In this document: positions 53,246 through 63,849 of the stretch, one piece after another
Numbering within the stretch: position 1 is the first letter of the stretch
Layout: the number at the start of each line of letters is the position of its first letter
Translations under genes and position numbers: made by a program
Source of the DNA: Apodemus sylvaticus
Lineage: Eukaryota > Chordata > Mammalia > Rodentia > Muridae
Assembly (NCBI RefSeq): GCF_947179515.1
Contig: NC_067481.1
Coordinates: 41,458,547-41,522,546 of the forward strand
Direction of reading: 5' to 3'
DNA length: 64,000 nt
The notes under the pieces: model-generated
The model's input: only the letters and a program-made list of their open reading frames with translations
The model's database searches: none
Told to the model about the DNA's origin: nothing

Positions 53246-54491
53246 AGTCATCAGGGTTTTACCTTTTCCTGAAAGATGAGCTAGTGCCTCCTCCCAATCC
53301 ATTTTTTTTTCCAGGTCAAACAGTTCCATCCCCTTGGAATGTTTCCTTGTTATTAGGGATTTGTTAATACATTCCCTTTGTTTTCGGAGCTGTGCAAGAA
53401 GACGCTAATCAAGGAGGCACAGATGGAAGAGCTTTGTTAAGCTGCTAGAAGGAATTAACATACATTTCATGTGTGGCCAATGTAGGAGATTAGATAGATA
53501 TTATCTATAAATTTTGAGGTTTCTTTGATGAGCTCAATAATCTGCCTGTTGAAAATTAGAATCTGGCGTTCTTATTGTTTAAAGGGCCATGTTTTCTTGG
53601 GGTACAGTTCTGCTGTTGACATTGATGGTTTTGTCTTTACTTTCCCCCTTAAGCAATTGGCCTCAAAACCAAAAGATGTTGTATTTTGTCAAGGCAGTGT
53701 CATGGCATCTTGTTGACTTTTATTAGATCTGATTATTTTAAGAAATGTCAGTTTTTATTAAAACAGCTAAGATTTTTTTCTTCTTCTTCTTGAGACTACA
53801 TGACTGTCCCTACTTGCCTTCAAAATCTCTAAGCATTTTGGTGTTGTTTTCCAGGAACCCGTGATCATATCTAATCAAGTGTTTAAAATCTTTTGACATT
53901 TTTGACAACTCTCTAAAATCAATGTCTAAATTAAGTCTTAAAAAAAAAGCAACCAAAACCTCAAATTAACTTTGAGAGTTTCCAGAAATGTCCTTGAAAT
54001 ATCTTGAAAAAATTTATTTTCTCTCTTTTTCAAAAGAGAAATGTTTAAGTCACTAGGGTTTCTTCTGTGGTCTGTACTATGTGGTAGGCATTGTCAGGGG
54101 TGTGTGGTGTCTGATTTTCTTGAAGTCATATTAATATTTGATATGTGATCCTTGATATACATACTTTCTAGAAGACTGACATGTCCTAGAATAACGTTAT
54201 CTATCATTCACGACTCTAATTAATATGTGACATGTTTATCACTCAAATGATCAACTCTCCTTGCTAGATGCAAGCTTGAAAGAGACTTATGAAAAAGAAT
54301 CTGCTTTCTGATCATTCTTAGAGCATATTCATATATTGGGTAAGAATTTCTAAAATTCTAATAGGAATCTGGTGAGTTTATAAAACTATCAAACCAAATG
54401 GGAAGCAGAACAACGCTTTAGAGTCGTATGGATCCACATTCATTGGTGAGAATGGTTATAATTCTCCAGATCCTTTAAAAAGAAAACCAAT
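53246..54491. other. AT-rich stretch, possibly an old unassigned repeat
   Basis: 1.2 kb with base composition clearly more AT-rich than the rest and no simple repeat. No coding frame exceeds 76 codons. It may be old retroelement internal sequence connected with copy B, but no diagnostic block allows a family call. Confidence 0.35.
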
Positions 54492-54680
54492 GCCAGGCGT
54501 GGTCGCATACGCCTGTAATCCCAGCACTTAGGAGGCAGAGGCAGGTGGATTTCTGAGTTCGAGGCCAGCCTGGTCTGCAGAGTGAGTTCCAGGACAGCCA
54601 GGGCTACACAGAGAAACCCTGTCTCAAAAAACCAAATCCAAAAAACAAAACAAAACAAACAAACAAACAAACAAAAAACC
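54492..54680 (+). mobile_element. B1 SINE, mouse type, with A-rich (CAAA)n tail
   Basis: Starts GCCAGGCGTGGTCGCATACG (first base 54492), keeps 'gatttctgagttcgaggcca' + 'gcctggtctgcagagtgagt' and 'cagggctacacagagaaacc' + 'ctgtctc'. The tail is AAAAC-type units to 54680. Little diverged. Confidence 0.97.
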
Positions 54681-54685
54681 CCAAT

Positions 54686-54734
54686 AAAACCACCACCACC
54701 ACCACTACCACCACCACCACCACAACAACAACAA
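54686..54734. repeat. (ACC)n(AAC)n trinucleotide array
   Basis: About 12 ACC triplets with one ACT, then AAC triplets, continuing from the B1 tail. Confidence 0.95.
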
Positions 54735-54784
54735 AATCATGTTGCTGGTTCTTCTGTGTTTTATTTCCTAGATTTGTTTTAATT

Positions 54785-54984
54785 ACAGATGTGTGTGTAT
54801 TTCGATGTGTGGGTGTTTTCCACCAGTGTGCAGGTGCCTGAGGAAGCTCAAAGAGAGTATCCGATCCCCTGGAGCTGGAGTTGGAGGTGTTAAACATAAG
54901 GCACCCAATGTGAGTGCAGGAACCCAACTCTAATCCTCTGGAAGAGAAGCAAGAGCGCTTAAACACTGAGCCATCTCTCTAGAC
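54785..54984 (-). mobile_element. B3 SINE (antisense)
   Basis: 'gtgcaggtgcctgaggaagc', 'atcccctggagctggagttg' + 'gaggtgtt', 'gtgagtgcaggaacccaact' + 'ctaatcctctggaagagaag' and 'aacactgagccatctctcta' are the full antisense B3, tRNA-like head last. Confidence 0.9.
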
Positions 54985-55324
54985 AAAAAACGTGGCTTGT
55001 TGTTTGTAAAGAAGAAAATGGCATCTTCTCTCTCCAGGTGATCACTCAAGAACCTGGAGACCTTTCTCACATACTTTATTATAGTGCTGGTCTCTGCAGT
55101 TATCTTCTCCATGTCCTACCAGGACACAACACCGTAAGTCACTGCAGGAACAGCCTTTAAAAATTAATGTTATCTAATAAAGCCAATAAAGTCCTTTACT
55201 TCCTACCAAAGCTCTGGCTACCATATTTTAAAATACACAAAGAATTACTAGTCTCATGAAAGTGCCACAAGTAATCAGGCGAAACTTAATGAAACTATAT
55301 TTTTTAAAAGGAATGCAGACACAA
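54985..55324. other. No feature recognised
   Basis: AT-rich spacer between two B3-type SINEs. Confidence 0.45.
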
Positions 55325-55468
55325 GGGACTGGAGGGCTGGCTCAGCCTTGTTAAGAGCTCTTGCTGCTCTGGTTCCGAGCACCCATGTCAGGTGACTCGT
55401 GATCACTTGAAACTTGCTTCAGGGAATCTGACTTCTTCTGGCCTCTGAAAACACTCCTCACCATATAC

Positions 55469-55469
<1 letters not shown>
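55325..55469 (+). mobile_element. B3 SINE (sense)
   Basis: 'gggactggagggctggctca' + 'gccttgttaagagctcttgc' + 'tgctctggttccgagcaccc' is the tRNA-like head and 'ctgacttcttctggcctctg' the B3 body end. The (CA)n follows where the B3 tail is CA-rich. Confidence 0.82.

Positions 55470-55557
<88 letters not shown>
55470..55557. repeat. Compound (CA)n(GA)n microsatellite
   Basis: About 20 CA units followed by about 23 GA units, at the 3' end of the B3. Confidence 0.97.
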
Positions 55558-55561
<4 letters not shown>

Positions 55562-56934
55562 TCCTAAAAGTTATAACCACGATTATATTTGAACAAATAG
55601 GTTAGACTCTAAAAGACTGTACTAGCATGGAATAGTAGAATACACTGCCTCATTTTATATATAATCTGACTGAATCCTAATTTTTCTCTAGTCTCTCAAA
55701 AACTCTATAAACTATCCTTTCCCCAAGCCCCTAATACTGAAACTGGATGACTTTAATCATCAAAAAATTAGAGACCATGGATCGTGCATGGACAGCCATC
55801 ATGCCTGCTGGGATACATGTGACCCATACCTGGAGATCCTCAGCTGCCTTCGCCACCCTCCATCCAAGCTGTTTTGAATACAGACTCAGGGGCCAACATT
55901 GCTCTTTGCTCCACATCTTGAATGTATTTTTCTTTTATTTTCTGAGAATGATGCCTTGAATTTCCTTCAGGCAATAACAGTTGGTCGCAGTGGTACCCTT
56001 AAAACAGAAGTGCCTGACACTTTTGCAAACATGTATGCTTTAATCAATAAACACATCTCTGTGTAAGTTGATTATATATTGTTGCCTGGAGTTTAAAGGA
56101 TATTAAAGAACACATGCAAATCCTTCATCAGATAGGCTCTGCCTCTTCCGTTTATTCAATTGCTTAAAAATTGCTCCAAGGAATTTCTGCTCTGGGTTTT
56201 TTCATCTTTGACTAACATTCTTGTGGCCAAATGCTATTGTCCCTAGGATATCTGTGCTCTCAAAGGTTCTGACAACTTCACAACAGCCTCTCACCTATAA
56301 GATGACTGACATGATGACAGGAGAGGCTGGGCCACTCAAGAACCGGGACACTCATATCCCACGGAGTCTGGCATGAGCATGGGCTTGTTCTAGAAAGTAT
56401 CCTCAGTAACCAAGTGTAGCTGCACTGTTTGCTAACAGTCTCAGCTGGCTGGGAAGAGGAATAAAAGATAAGAATTGTGAACCAGGTTACCTGCACCAGC
56501 CACAAAGACTCTTCAAGCAGACAAAATCCTTAGGTCTTAAGTAAATCTTTCTGCTTGGATTGTGAACACAAGTAAAACTTAACCTGGGTCATTTCATGTA
56601 AAGACTTAACATCAGAAATAAAAATTAACTGCAGCCTCCCATAGGCAGCCAAGGAGCATATGATTACATGGCTGGGACTTTAAACAATGCAAGCCAAAGA
56701 AAGCAATTTTGTAGCAGCAGACACCCGAGTTGTTTTTACGTTTGCCTCTGTGTTTTTCCCATCACTGCTTGCCTTCGAGGCTTTCTCACTGAAGCACCAA
56801 ACCTCCTTTGTTTGCTTAATTGCTTCTTACTCGGTGCTTTGAAAATCTGATTATGACATAGCTTGTTATTTTAGCAAGTAGCAGATAGTCAATGTTCAAT
56901 TTGGGCAGTTCCATTTATTTTACAATATTACCCA
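55558..56934. other. Repeat-free sequence with an acceptor-like site and AATAAA
   Basis: A pyrimidine run and TTTTTCTCTAG (55682-55692) resemble a 3' splice site. AATAAA follows at 56046-56051, with T/G-rich sequence after it. Together they could outline a noncoding terminal exon of about 370 bp, but no transcript evidence exists here. A second AATAAA-like word is at 56619. Confidence 0.3.
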
Positions 56935-57265
56935 GATGTATCCACACATACACACATAGACATACCCCAACTAAGACATGCTCAGTAAAAGCCTCAGATA
57001 AGCACACTCGGCTGTGTGTGTGTGTGCGCGCCAGAGTGTGTGGCATGCTTGTGTGCATGTATGTTTGTTGTGTGTATGACTGTGTATGTACGTATGTATG
57101 TATGTGTGTGTTTGTATATGTGTGTGCATATGTGTTTTTTCTGTGTAGGTTTATGTATGTATGTATGCGTGCATGTGTATGTTTGCGTGTGTACACGTGT
57201 GTATGTGTGTGTGCACATATGTATGTTTATGTGTATATAGGTGTATGTACATATGTGTGTGTGAT
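56935..57265. repeat. TG/TATG-rich degenerate repeat
   Basis: A short CACA patch (56941-56965) is followed by about 250 bp of TGTG, TATG and GTGC words. No single perfect array. Confidence 0.85.
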
Positions 57266-58060
57266 TTGAGGACTACATGTGGAAGCCTGTACCTCAGCAG
57301 AGAGATTGTGCTAATGATCCCTGCGTATACATCTCAACACATGTCATAGTAGATACATGCACACATGGGCATACATGTTTATATTTATTGTGTCAGCTTT
57401 CTGTAAATATAATATTTATTTGAGGGAATCAGTTTATAAAGAGAAAAACTTGATTTGGGGAATCTGTTTCATTAACTTTTCTTGGGGATATGTATTAATA
57501 TCTAATCACCCCATGTGGTCACCAGTGATAGACCAAGGTATGATTTCACCAAAGTCCAGCTTGGTAGGACTAGTGAGTTTATTGGGCTTCCTTACAGAGC
57601 ATGGCCGAGGACTTCCTTATAGAGGTGTAGCTGATTTCCCAACCACTGCATTATTATAAAGCTCCACCCCATCCACCCAAGGATGGTGACCTCATGGAAA
57701 CTGCACCATAGTGTCTCATTTTCAGTTAACTTTCTCCTTCCTATCTAGACCAGCATTCCCCATGATTACTTGTAGCAGGGGTAGGGAAGGATGGGGCACT
57801 AGTTAGAGCTTCAGGTTCGAGTCTCCTGGCTCTTCTTTCCTCCATTTATTAAGGAGTAGTAATAGCTCTATTACCATTACTGAAGATATTGCTACCACTC
57901 TATGTCTGCTTTAGTTACCATGGCTACTAGGACAATTTCAAGATGGCATCCTGTTGTGACCAGAGGCTTCTACCCTAAAGGCTTACACTTTGTTACACTT
58001 TGGAGGTTCCAGGCCATACTTGCTTGGCTTCATTATTTTTAGGGAGACATCCTGGGACCA
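57266..58060. other. No feature recognised
   Basis: A 100-codon frame (57357-57659) is not protein-like. Confidence 0.45.
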
Positions 58061-58062
58061 CA

Positions 58063-58102
<40 letters not shown>

Positions 58103-58180
58103 ACACACACACACACAAAGAGAGAGAGGGGGGAGAAGGGAAAGGGAGAGGGGATGCAGACAGAAAGACAGAGACAGAAA
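58061..58180. repeat. (CA)n followed by GA/GGGA-rich sequence
   Basis: About 28 CA units with one TA, then AGAGAGAGGGGGGAGAAGGG-type purines and ACAGA units. Confidence 0.95.
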
Positions 58181-58664
58181 GAGGTCTGGGTCTTGTGGCC
58201 TCCTTTAAGAACATGCCCCATGATGAGCTAAAGAACTCTCACTGAGCCTTACCTCTTAAAAGCTCTACCTCCTTCTAGTTCTGCCTCTCTGGACCAAGTC
58301 TTTAATAAGCGGGTCTTTGGGAGGCATTTAAGATACATACCATAGCTCTAACTGAAAAATGGATTTTTTCTGCAGTACCTTTTGGTCAGCTATATCTTTT
58401 GATGAAGTGGATCTGAGATTTTCCAGAAAGGAAACTTAAGCCAATAATGGAATGCAGTCACATGTTCATTAAGTTACCAAAGGACAAGGAGAATGTCAAT
58501 GGCAAACTCTGGAGACTCAGCTGTGTAAGTCAGGATATGAACAAAAGTGGTCCAGTTTTGTGTATTCTAGTAGTCAGGGGTGAGCTCATGCTCTCTTTTA
58601 ACATTATTTTCCTCTGGAAAGTTAATTTAAAGAAAACCATCACATGTAGAAAATGAGGCTTGGG
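58181..58664. other. No feature recognised
   Basis: No diagnostic repeat block. Short frames only. Confidence 0.45.
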
Positions 58665-58740
58665 AAAAGTAGTCATAACAGCGTTATTTGGAAATAACCA
58701 ACTAAATGTCTATAATTAGACATATAAATATCTAATACCC
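58665..58740 (+). mobile_element. Small ancient LINE-1 remnant
   Basis: 'agtagtcataacagcgttat' + 'ttggaaataaccaactaaat' + 'gtctataattaga' parallels the L1 ORF2-end block 'cataacagcattattcataatagccaa..caacccaaatgtccatcaa'. Confidence 0.45.
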
Positions 58741-58776
58741 AGCATCTAAACAACCAACTAAGTATCTATAATTAGA
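58696..58776. repeat. 25-bp direct repeat, 56-bp period
   Basis: 58696-58720 and 58752-58776 share aaccaactaa + (atgt/gtat) + ctataattaga, 23 of 25 identical. Confidence 0.85.
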
Positions 58777-59232
58777 TTTTTGTCAGCCCCGTTTGATGAA
58801 ATATCTTTTCAGTCATCACCATGGCAATTATGGAAATTAAGGAGCATCACAGAAAACATTCACAATACAGCAGTGGATAACAAGAGCACAGGAATCAGTT
58901 CAGGATGATGGGGGCAGCATAAAGACACGCCTACAAAGAGCAAGGCAGTGGCGGCTGAGAAGCGGTGCTCTGAAGGGCTGTCACAATTGTTGATTTGCCA
59001 TTTGCATTTTCCTTCATGTTATCATGAAAAATTTCAACTCCAAAGGCAATATGCAATATCAAAGGTAAGTCAAACCTAAGACAGCCTGCTCACGTATACT
59101 ACAGTCTGCCCTACCTACTAGTCATGGAGTGAGAACCAACAGTGTGTGAAGAGTTACATTGACATCCACTATAATGTGTACCCTTGACATTTTGAGCTTC
59201 TCAGACTTAGCTAACAAGAGTGAGTGTATATG
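58777..59232. other. No feature recognised
   Basis: 58790-58870 is AT-rich and repeat-free. Nothing else is visible. Confidence 0.45.
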
Positions 59233-59235
59233 TTT

Positions 59236-59305
<70 letters not shown>

Positions 59306-59371
59306 CAGAGAGACAGAGACAGACAGAGACAGACAGAGACAGACAGACAGAGACAGACAGACAGAGAAGAT
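59233..59371. repeat. (TG)n(GA)n(ACAG)n compound repeat
   Basis: About 13 TG units, about 18 GA units, then imperfect ACAGAG/ACAG units to 59368. Confidence 0.97.
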
Positions 59372-59643
59372 ACTGTGGAGGTCAGAGATGGTCTTCAAGT
59401 GTCTTTCCTTGATTGCTCCCTATCTTGTGTTTTGAGATGGAGTCTGGAACTGAAACTCTTGCTTATTGCTTCAGTTAGGCTGGCTAATGGGTTCCAGAGA
59501 CCCATCTGTCTCTAGCATCCCCTGAGCTGGGTTACAGACTCATGCCACAATGCCTGGCTGTTTTTATGGGTGCTGACAATTTGAGCTTAGGTCCTTATGC
59601 TTGCACAGCAGGTAGTTTAACAGCTGAGCAATCTTCTAGCCCC
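59372..59643 (-). mobile_element. B4 SINE (antisense)
   Basis: 'gtggaggtcagagatggtct', 'cttgattgctccctatcttg' + 'tgttttgagatgg', 'gcttcagttaggctggctaa', 'tgggtgctgacaatttgagc' + 'ttaggtcctta' and 'ctgagcaatcttctagcccc'. Complete. Confidence 0.85.
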
Positions 59644-60652
59644 TGTCTGCAAATCTTAATGACAAGGTACTCAATGTGGCAGGCCAGAGCCTCACCCAGT
59701 CATTCATCTAAATGCCAGTGTAGAATACCTGCAGATACTTTCTATTTCTCCATCTTCCACACTTAGGATAACATGATCTTCTCCTAGAGGCTAAGAATCT
59801 GGACTTATTTCCCAATGAATTATTGCTGTGCTCTTTGGCCCCCAAATAGTTACTCTTCACCGAGAACTCAGTGTACAGGACTATGCTAGTGATGTCAAAG
59901 TTTAAGAAAAAAAGAACAGACTGGTGCTGCAGGAAGAGTTTATGAAGAAAAAATGAATTTCTGGTCCCAGGTTCATGACTCAGTTGTTCCCAAGGCCAGC
60001 AGCTTGCCTTTCTGCCTGGTTCCCAGGCGCTGCTGTGGCTGCTGGCATAGATAGCACATAGCAACTCTGTAAATTCTCTTGGTTCTCCATAACCAGAGCG
60101 CAAAGCATCAGCATGGGCTGACAGGTCATTTGTCTGTGTCCCCATCACTGACCAGGAGAAGAGTGATAAGAAGATGTTTTAAGAAGAAAGGAGGCAATGG
60201 CTGGGCAAGGAGCAGCCCAGCTGCTGCAGAGTCTGCAGTCACCTGTATTCACTTACATGCACATGCAGGGGTGGTGAAAAGGTTTAGATAACCGCATCCT
60301 TAGAAGATGAACTACCTCTGAAGTCAGAGGCAGGCCCTCTGCCTCATTGTTCCAGACAGTGGGAAAGAGCTAACTTAGTTATAACCTGTGTGGCTCCTGC
60401 TGTCACCAGGAACTCTGGGCAAGGTGACAAACATGTGCCAGGAAGTAGTCTGCAGATAAACCAGCATCAACCTCCCCCTCCCAGGCGTGCATGGCACAGC
60501 TGGGGAATAAGAAGCATGCAGAGGAGTGAGAGGAAACCCCAGTGTTTGATGAGGTCTTTCACAGCCTCCTTCTGGTGAGGCCCCAGGGCAGGAGTGACTC
60601 AGCATCCTCTGGCTGAGCCCTTGGAAACCCAGGCAGTGTGTTGTGGGAACCA
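59644..60652. other. No gene recognised (146-codon chance ORF)
   Basis: A minus frame 60148-59708 is open for 146 codons without a domain. No repeat is recognised. Confidence 0.4.
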
Positions 60653-60805
60653 CAAGGGCTCTGAAGTCACACTTGGATCCCAGAACTGCTCCTCTGAAGC
60701 CCTGGCAGCCTCCCTAGGCTTCTTCATCTGCAGTAGGGGATAAGAGAGACCACCTGCCTTCACGGGATGGTCCCAATGACCCACCAAGCCGCTATCTGCT
60801 TAGAG
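60653..60805 (+). mobile_element. MIR SINE (sense)
   Basis: 'agggctctgaagtcacactt' + 'ggatcccagaactgctcctc', 'cctaggcttcttcatctgca' + 'gtaggggataagagagacca' + 'cctgccttc' follow the MIR head and core closely. Confidence 0.75.
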
Positions 60806-60892
60806 CATAGTTTGGCATCCTCCAGATTCTTGTGCAACACTTTGAGGCAGCTAGCTCATTTTGACTTCTAAGAAGAGTGAAAACAGGACTCT

Positions 60893-60952
60893 TTTTTTTT
60901 TTTATAAAAAAAGTTTTTTTAAAAAAATATATATTTTATTTTTATTTTTTAA
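60893..60952. repeat. Poly-T/poly-A AT-rich low-complexity sequence
   Basis: T13, A7, T8, A7 and AT-rich runs in succession. Could be two opposed retroposon tails whose bodies are lost. Confidence 0.8.
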
Positions 60953-61163
60953 GTCATCAGATGCTAGCTCGTCCTGAGATGTGGCTGCAGAGCAGATGAG
61001 CTAGCCAATGGAATGCAGGAATGCTGTGTGAGAGTCCAGCAGCAGAATCATGCTACAGCTCTGGGCTATGAGTTGTCCCTCAGATCAGTTCAGAGAACAG
61101 AGGGACCATCCAAAGCCTGGAAAAATGGTTGTGATCCATATAAATAAAGGTCAAATTGGGTCT

Positions 61164-61170
<7 letters not shown>

Positions 61171-61211
<41 letters not shown>

Positions 61212-61215
61212 TGTG

Positions 61216-61252
<37 letters not shown>
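61171..61252. repeat. (CA)n microsatellite in two blocks
   Basis: Two perfect CA runs separated by 'gcatgtgtacacata' at 61209-61223. Confidence 0.97.
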
Positions 61253-61254
<2 letters not shown>

Positions 61255-61274
61255 ATTTATGAATGTATCAGAAT

Positions 61275-61600
61275 CTGGGGAGATTGCCCAGTGATTAAAG
61301 ACACATTTGTGAGGACCTGAGTTGGGGATCAGTGTCCCTGTAAAAAGCTGAGTGTGGCCTAGATGTGTTTGTGACCCTGGTGCTAAATGTGGGTGGGTCA
61401 CCAGGTTTGCCTGCTGTCTCCCTGGTTTCATTCTCAAAAAAAAAAATAAATAAATAATAAAACCCAGCTTCTGTATTAAGGTGAAGAGTGACCTTGTACA
61501 ACACCCAAAGTCCTCTTTTTTTGGTCTCAGCATGGATGCACCTATGGGTGCATGCACAGGTGCATGCACAGACATGTGCACACACCCTGTGCCATGCATA
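61275..61600 (+). mobile_element. B4 SINE (sense)
   Basis: tRNA-like head ('ctggggagattgcccagtga', 'gaggacctgagttggggatc'), B1-like body ('aagctgagtgtggcctagat', 'gtgggtgggtcaccaggttt'), an A-rich AAATAAATAAAT segment, then B4 3' domain ('caacacccaaagtcctcttt') and 'gcatgcacaggtgcatgcac' tail. Confidence 0.72.
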
Positions 61601-61699
61601 TGGTTAATGGTTTTAAAAAAAAGTATTGGAAAACTTTAATGGACAATTTTTTAAAATGTGGAGATATGTGTTTTAACCTCGTGTTTGCTTTTGTTTTTG

Positions 61700-61910
61700 T
61701 TCTTTTAAGGCAGGCTCTTTAGCCAAAGCTAGCCTTAAACTCTCAAAGTAGCAGAGAGTGAACCTTGAGTTCTGGATTCTCCTGCCACATCCTCTCAATA
61801 CTGAGATTGGAGGTAGACACCACCCCAGCTAGTTCATGCGATGCTGCTGACCTAACCCAGAGCCTCCTGCATGCTCGGCAGGCTCTCGACCAACTGAGCA
61901 AACAGCATAA
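61700..61910 (-). mobile_element. B4-family SINE (ID_B1 type), antisense
   Basis: 'agctagccttaaactctcaa', 'attctcctgccacatcctct' + 'caatactgagattgg', then the tRNA-like 'acctaacccagagcctcctg' + 'catgctcggcaggctctcga' + 'ccaactgagcaa'. Confidence 0.72.
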
Positions 61911-62480
61911 CCAGATCTCAAACGTGTATCTTTAAACAAGACACAGGAGTTCTGAGTTAGCAGACAAGACGGATGTGAGTGTTAAGATTACCTTTCCTCG
62001 CTTCAAGACTAACCTGAATGAAATCATCCATGAGAGAGTGCTCACCACATGTGTCCTAACAGGATTAGTGTTTGCGCATGGCAAGAGCCCTTTCTCCAGT
62101 AGGAGGCCGAGTTCTTGTCTGAAATGAATCAGACTTTTCCTTTTCTAAGCCTCTGGCTTTGGGTGCATCCAGTGGAAGCCTGCCAGGCACTGTGTGTTCC
62201 ATGTCCCAGGAGACGTGTTACAAGCATTCCAAGTTTCTGCCCATCCACTTTCTCACCGATCTGCTGGGCGGGTACATCCTAAACAGAAACTGCCATTGCA
62301 GTCTGGGCCCAAGAGCTTGACAGATATGCAGCAAGGACCTGACTTGACTCCTTTCACTGAGTGGGGCATGAATACAATTGGCTGGCGGACCTGACAGCAA
62401 AACAGAAATGCTTATTGTTATAAACCGCTGGTGTTTCAGATTGCCTGTTACTAGACTACACTATGGAGAAACCAATGCCT
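61911..62480 (+). mobile_element. MLT1-like MaLR LTR; start uncertain (near 62100)
   Basis: The 3' end 'gcttattgttataaaccgct' + 'ggtgtttcagattgcctgtt' + 'actagactacactatgga' matches MLT1 ends ('cttattgttttaagccactaagttttggggttatttgttatgcagcaa'). The 5' boundary is not clear and could be anywhere from 62000 to 62160. Confidence 0.55.
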
Positions 62481-63135
62481 AGAAGTAGGTATTGCTGCAA
62501 CCAAAGAGTAGGATGCCTAGCTTTGGCTTTGGGGCTGAGTACCAGACAGCAGGTGATTTTTAGAAGGGGCTGTAAAAATGTCAGTGCATGTACTACATTG
62601 TGAAAGATTCGATAAAACTGTATCATTTAGAAGTGAGAAGGCAAAACATTAAAATGAGATAAAGTGGTTGAATTTGTGGATTTGAGAGAAGAAGGTTTTT
62701 GACAAAGTTGTTGCGAGGGTGAGTTGGTTGAGGCCAGCCTTGACAGGAGGCACTACACAAAGGAGATGGTTCCGAGAAGTAGCACTTTCACAAGTAGAAT
62801 TGAGAGACAACCGAAAATCGAGAAAGGCTGGGTCACACTGGGTTTAGAAATGTAATCTTCTCACTTTCCTATCCTTGCAGTTTGTAAAAATACTCTCAGC
62901 AAAAAATATGTTGCTTTAGGGCACAGAGTCAAAGCTGTGGCCATTAATGCTCAGCCTAGTGGCCAAGACCAAATCATTCCGTTTGCTAAGACCTCTGATG
63001 AGACTAAGGGACTCTTGGAGAATCATGTTGAATGCACTGTCATTTTTACAAATATACAACACCCTATGAAAGATAACAAAAAATAAAAACCTCCCAAGGG
63101 ACAGTTGCTCACAGGAAGGAGACCTGTCATAAGGC
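62481..63135 (+). mobile_element. Relic MaLR-type internal sequence (probable)
   Basis: Directly after the LTR end comes 'cctagaagtaggtattgctg' + 'caacc', the usual start of MaLR internal regions, then 'agctttggctttggggctga' + 'gtaccagacagcag'. A frame open from about 62853 to 63090 ends in TAA. I read it as leftover of this element and not as a gene. The right boundary is unknown. Confidence 0.4.
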
Positions 63136-63138
63136 CTG

Positions 63139-63230
63139 ATGCCATTCAGTGACTTGGAATTGCATCTAGAAAGAGTTGACTTTTCTGTGGGTGGCCTGAA
63201 GGCTTGGCTCCAGTTTCTAAAGATCACCTG
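63139..63230 (+). repeat. Diverged direct repeat, copy 1
   Basis: 'cagtgacttggaattgcatc', 'agagttgacttttctgtggg' and 'cctgaaggcttggct' recur at 63850-63981 in the same order and orientation. Confidence 0.75.
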
Positions 63231-63466
63231 CCGTCTGGACCCCAAGGCCAAAGTTAGGCATCTTATACTTTGGTTATAGGAATACCTACTTCTAAGAATT
63301 CATTTCTCCATAAGGTGGTTTTACTATAGTAACAGACAATGCAAAATACCAGAAGTTTATAACAATTTGCATTTCCTTTTTGCCATCATGTCTGCCAGCC
63401 AATTGCATCTCTGCTCTAGGCTGTAGATCGGGTCAAGTTCTTGCTGCATGTCTGTTTAGTTCTAGG

Positions 63467-63558
63467 CCCAGGATCCAATGGCAGTTTCTCCTTAGGGTAA
63501 GAAAGTCTTACCCTAAGGATTTAACATAAGTCCCCAGGATCCAAGGGCAGTTTCTCCT
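63467..63558. repeat. 26-bp direct repeat enclosing a 13-bp perfect hairpin
   Basis: The 26-mers at 63467-63492 and 63533-63558 differ at one base. Between them, TCCTTAGGGTAAG (63489-63501) and CTTACCCTAAGGA (63507-63519) are perfect reverse complements with loop AAAGT. No T-run follows, so it is not a bacterial-type terminator. Confidence 0.95.
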
Positions 63559-63795
63559 CCCCCAAGCTCAGTTGATTTAGTGTTTATCTAGCATGCTTGC
63601 AGCCCTGAGTTCATTCATATTCAACACTCTGTAAACTGTATATGCTCCTACTCATTTGTAATTACAGCTCTCATCACCGGGGAGGTAGCATTTTAGAAGA
63701 TCAAAAGTTCCAGACCAGCCTGCGCGATATGATATTTTGATTAAAAACAAAAGAAAATAAACATACAACAACAGCAAACCTCAAAAAAAAAATAC
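63559..63795 (+). mobile_element. B4-family SINE (ID_B1 type), sense
   Basis: 'agctcagttgatttagtgtt' + 'tatctagcatgcttgcagcc' + 'ctgagttcattc' is the tRNA-like head. 'tcatcaccggggaggtagca' and 'agttccagaccagcctgcgc' are the B1-like body, with an A-rich tail to 63800. Confidence 0.72.
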
Positions 63796-63849
63796 AAAAC
63801 AGGGTCTTCCAAGGAGCCCGCCAGACACAGTAGCTCATGGGTAGTTACT

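Noticed and set aside
57000..57265. Cysteine/valine-rich frames over TG repeats
   Set aside because: Translations of TGTG and TATG repeats, not genes.
62853..63090. Plus frame of about 79 codons after a TTGCAG acceptor-like site
   Set aside because: It follows an MLT1-like LTR and MaLR-type internal sequence, so it is more simply explained as retroelement debris. The opposite strand is open too.
63493..63516. TTAGGG and CCCTAA facing each other, considered as interstitial telomere repeat
   Set aside because: Only one hexamer on each side. Not a telomeric array.
63489..63519. 13-bp hairpin considered as a transcription terminator or microRNA precursor
   Set aside because: No T-run follows and the stem is far shorter than a pre-miRNA. 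It is treated as a duplication by-product.
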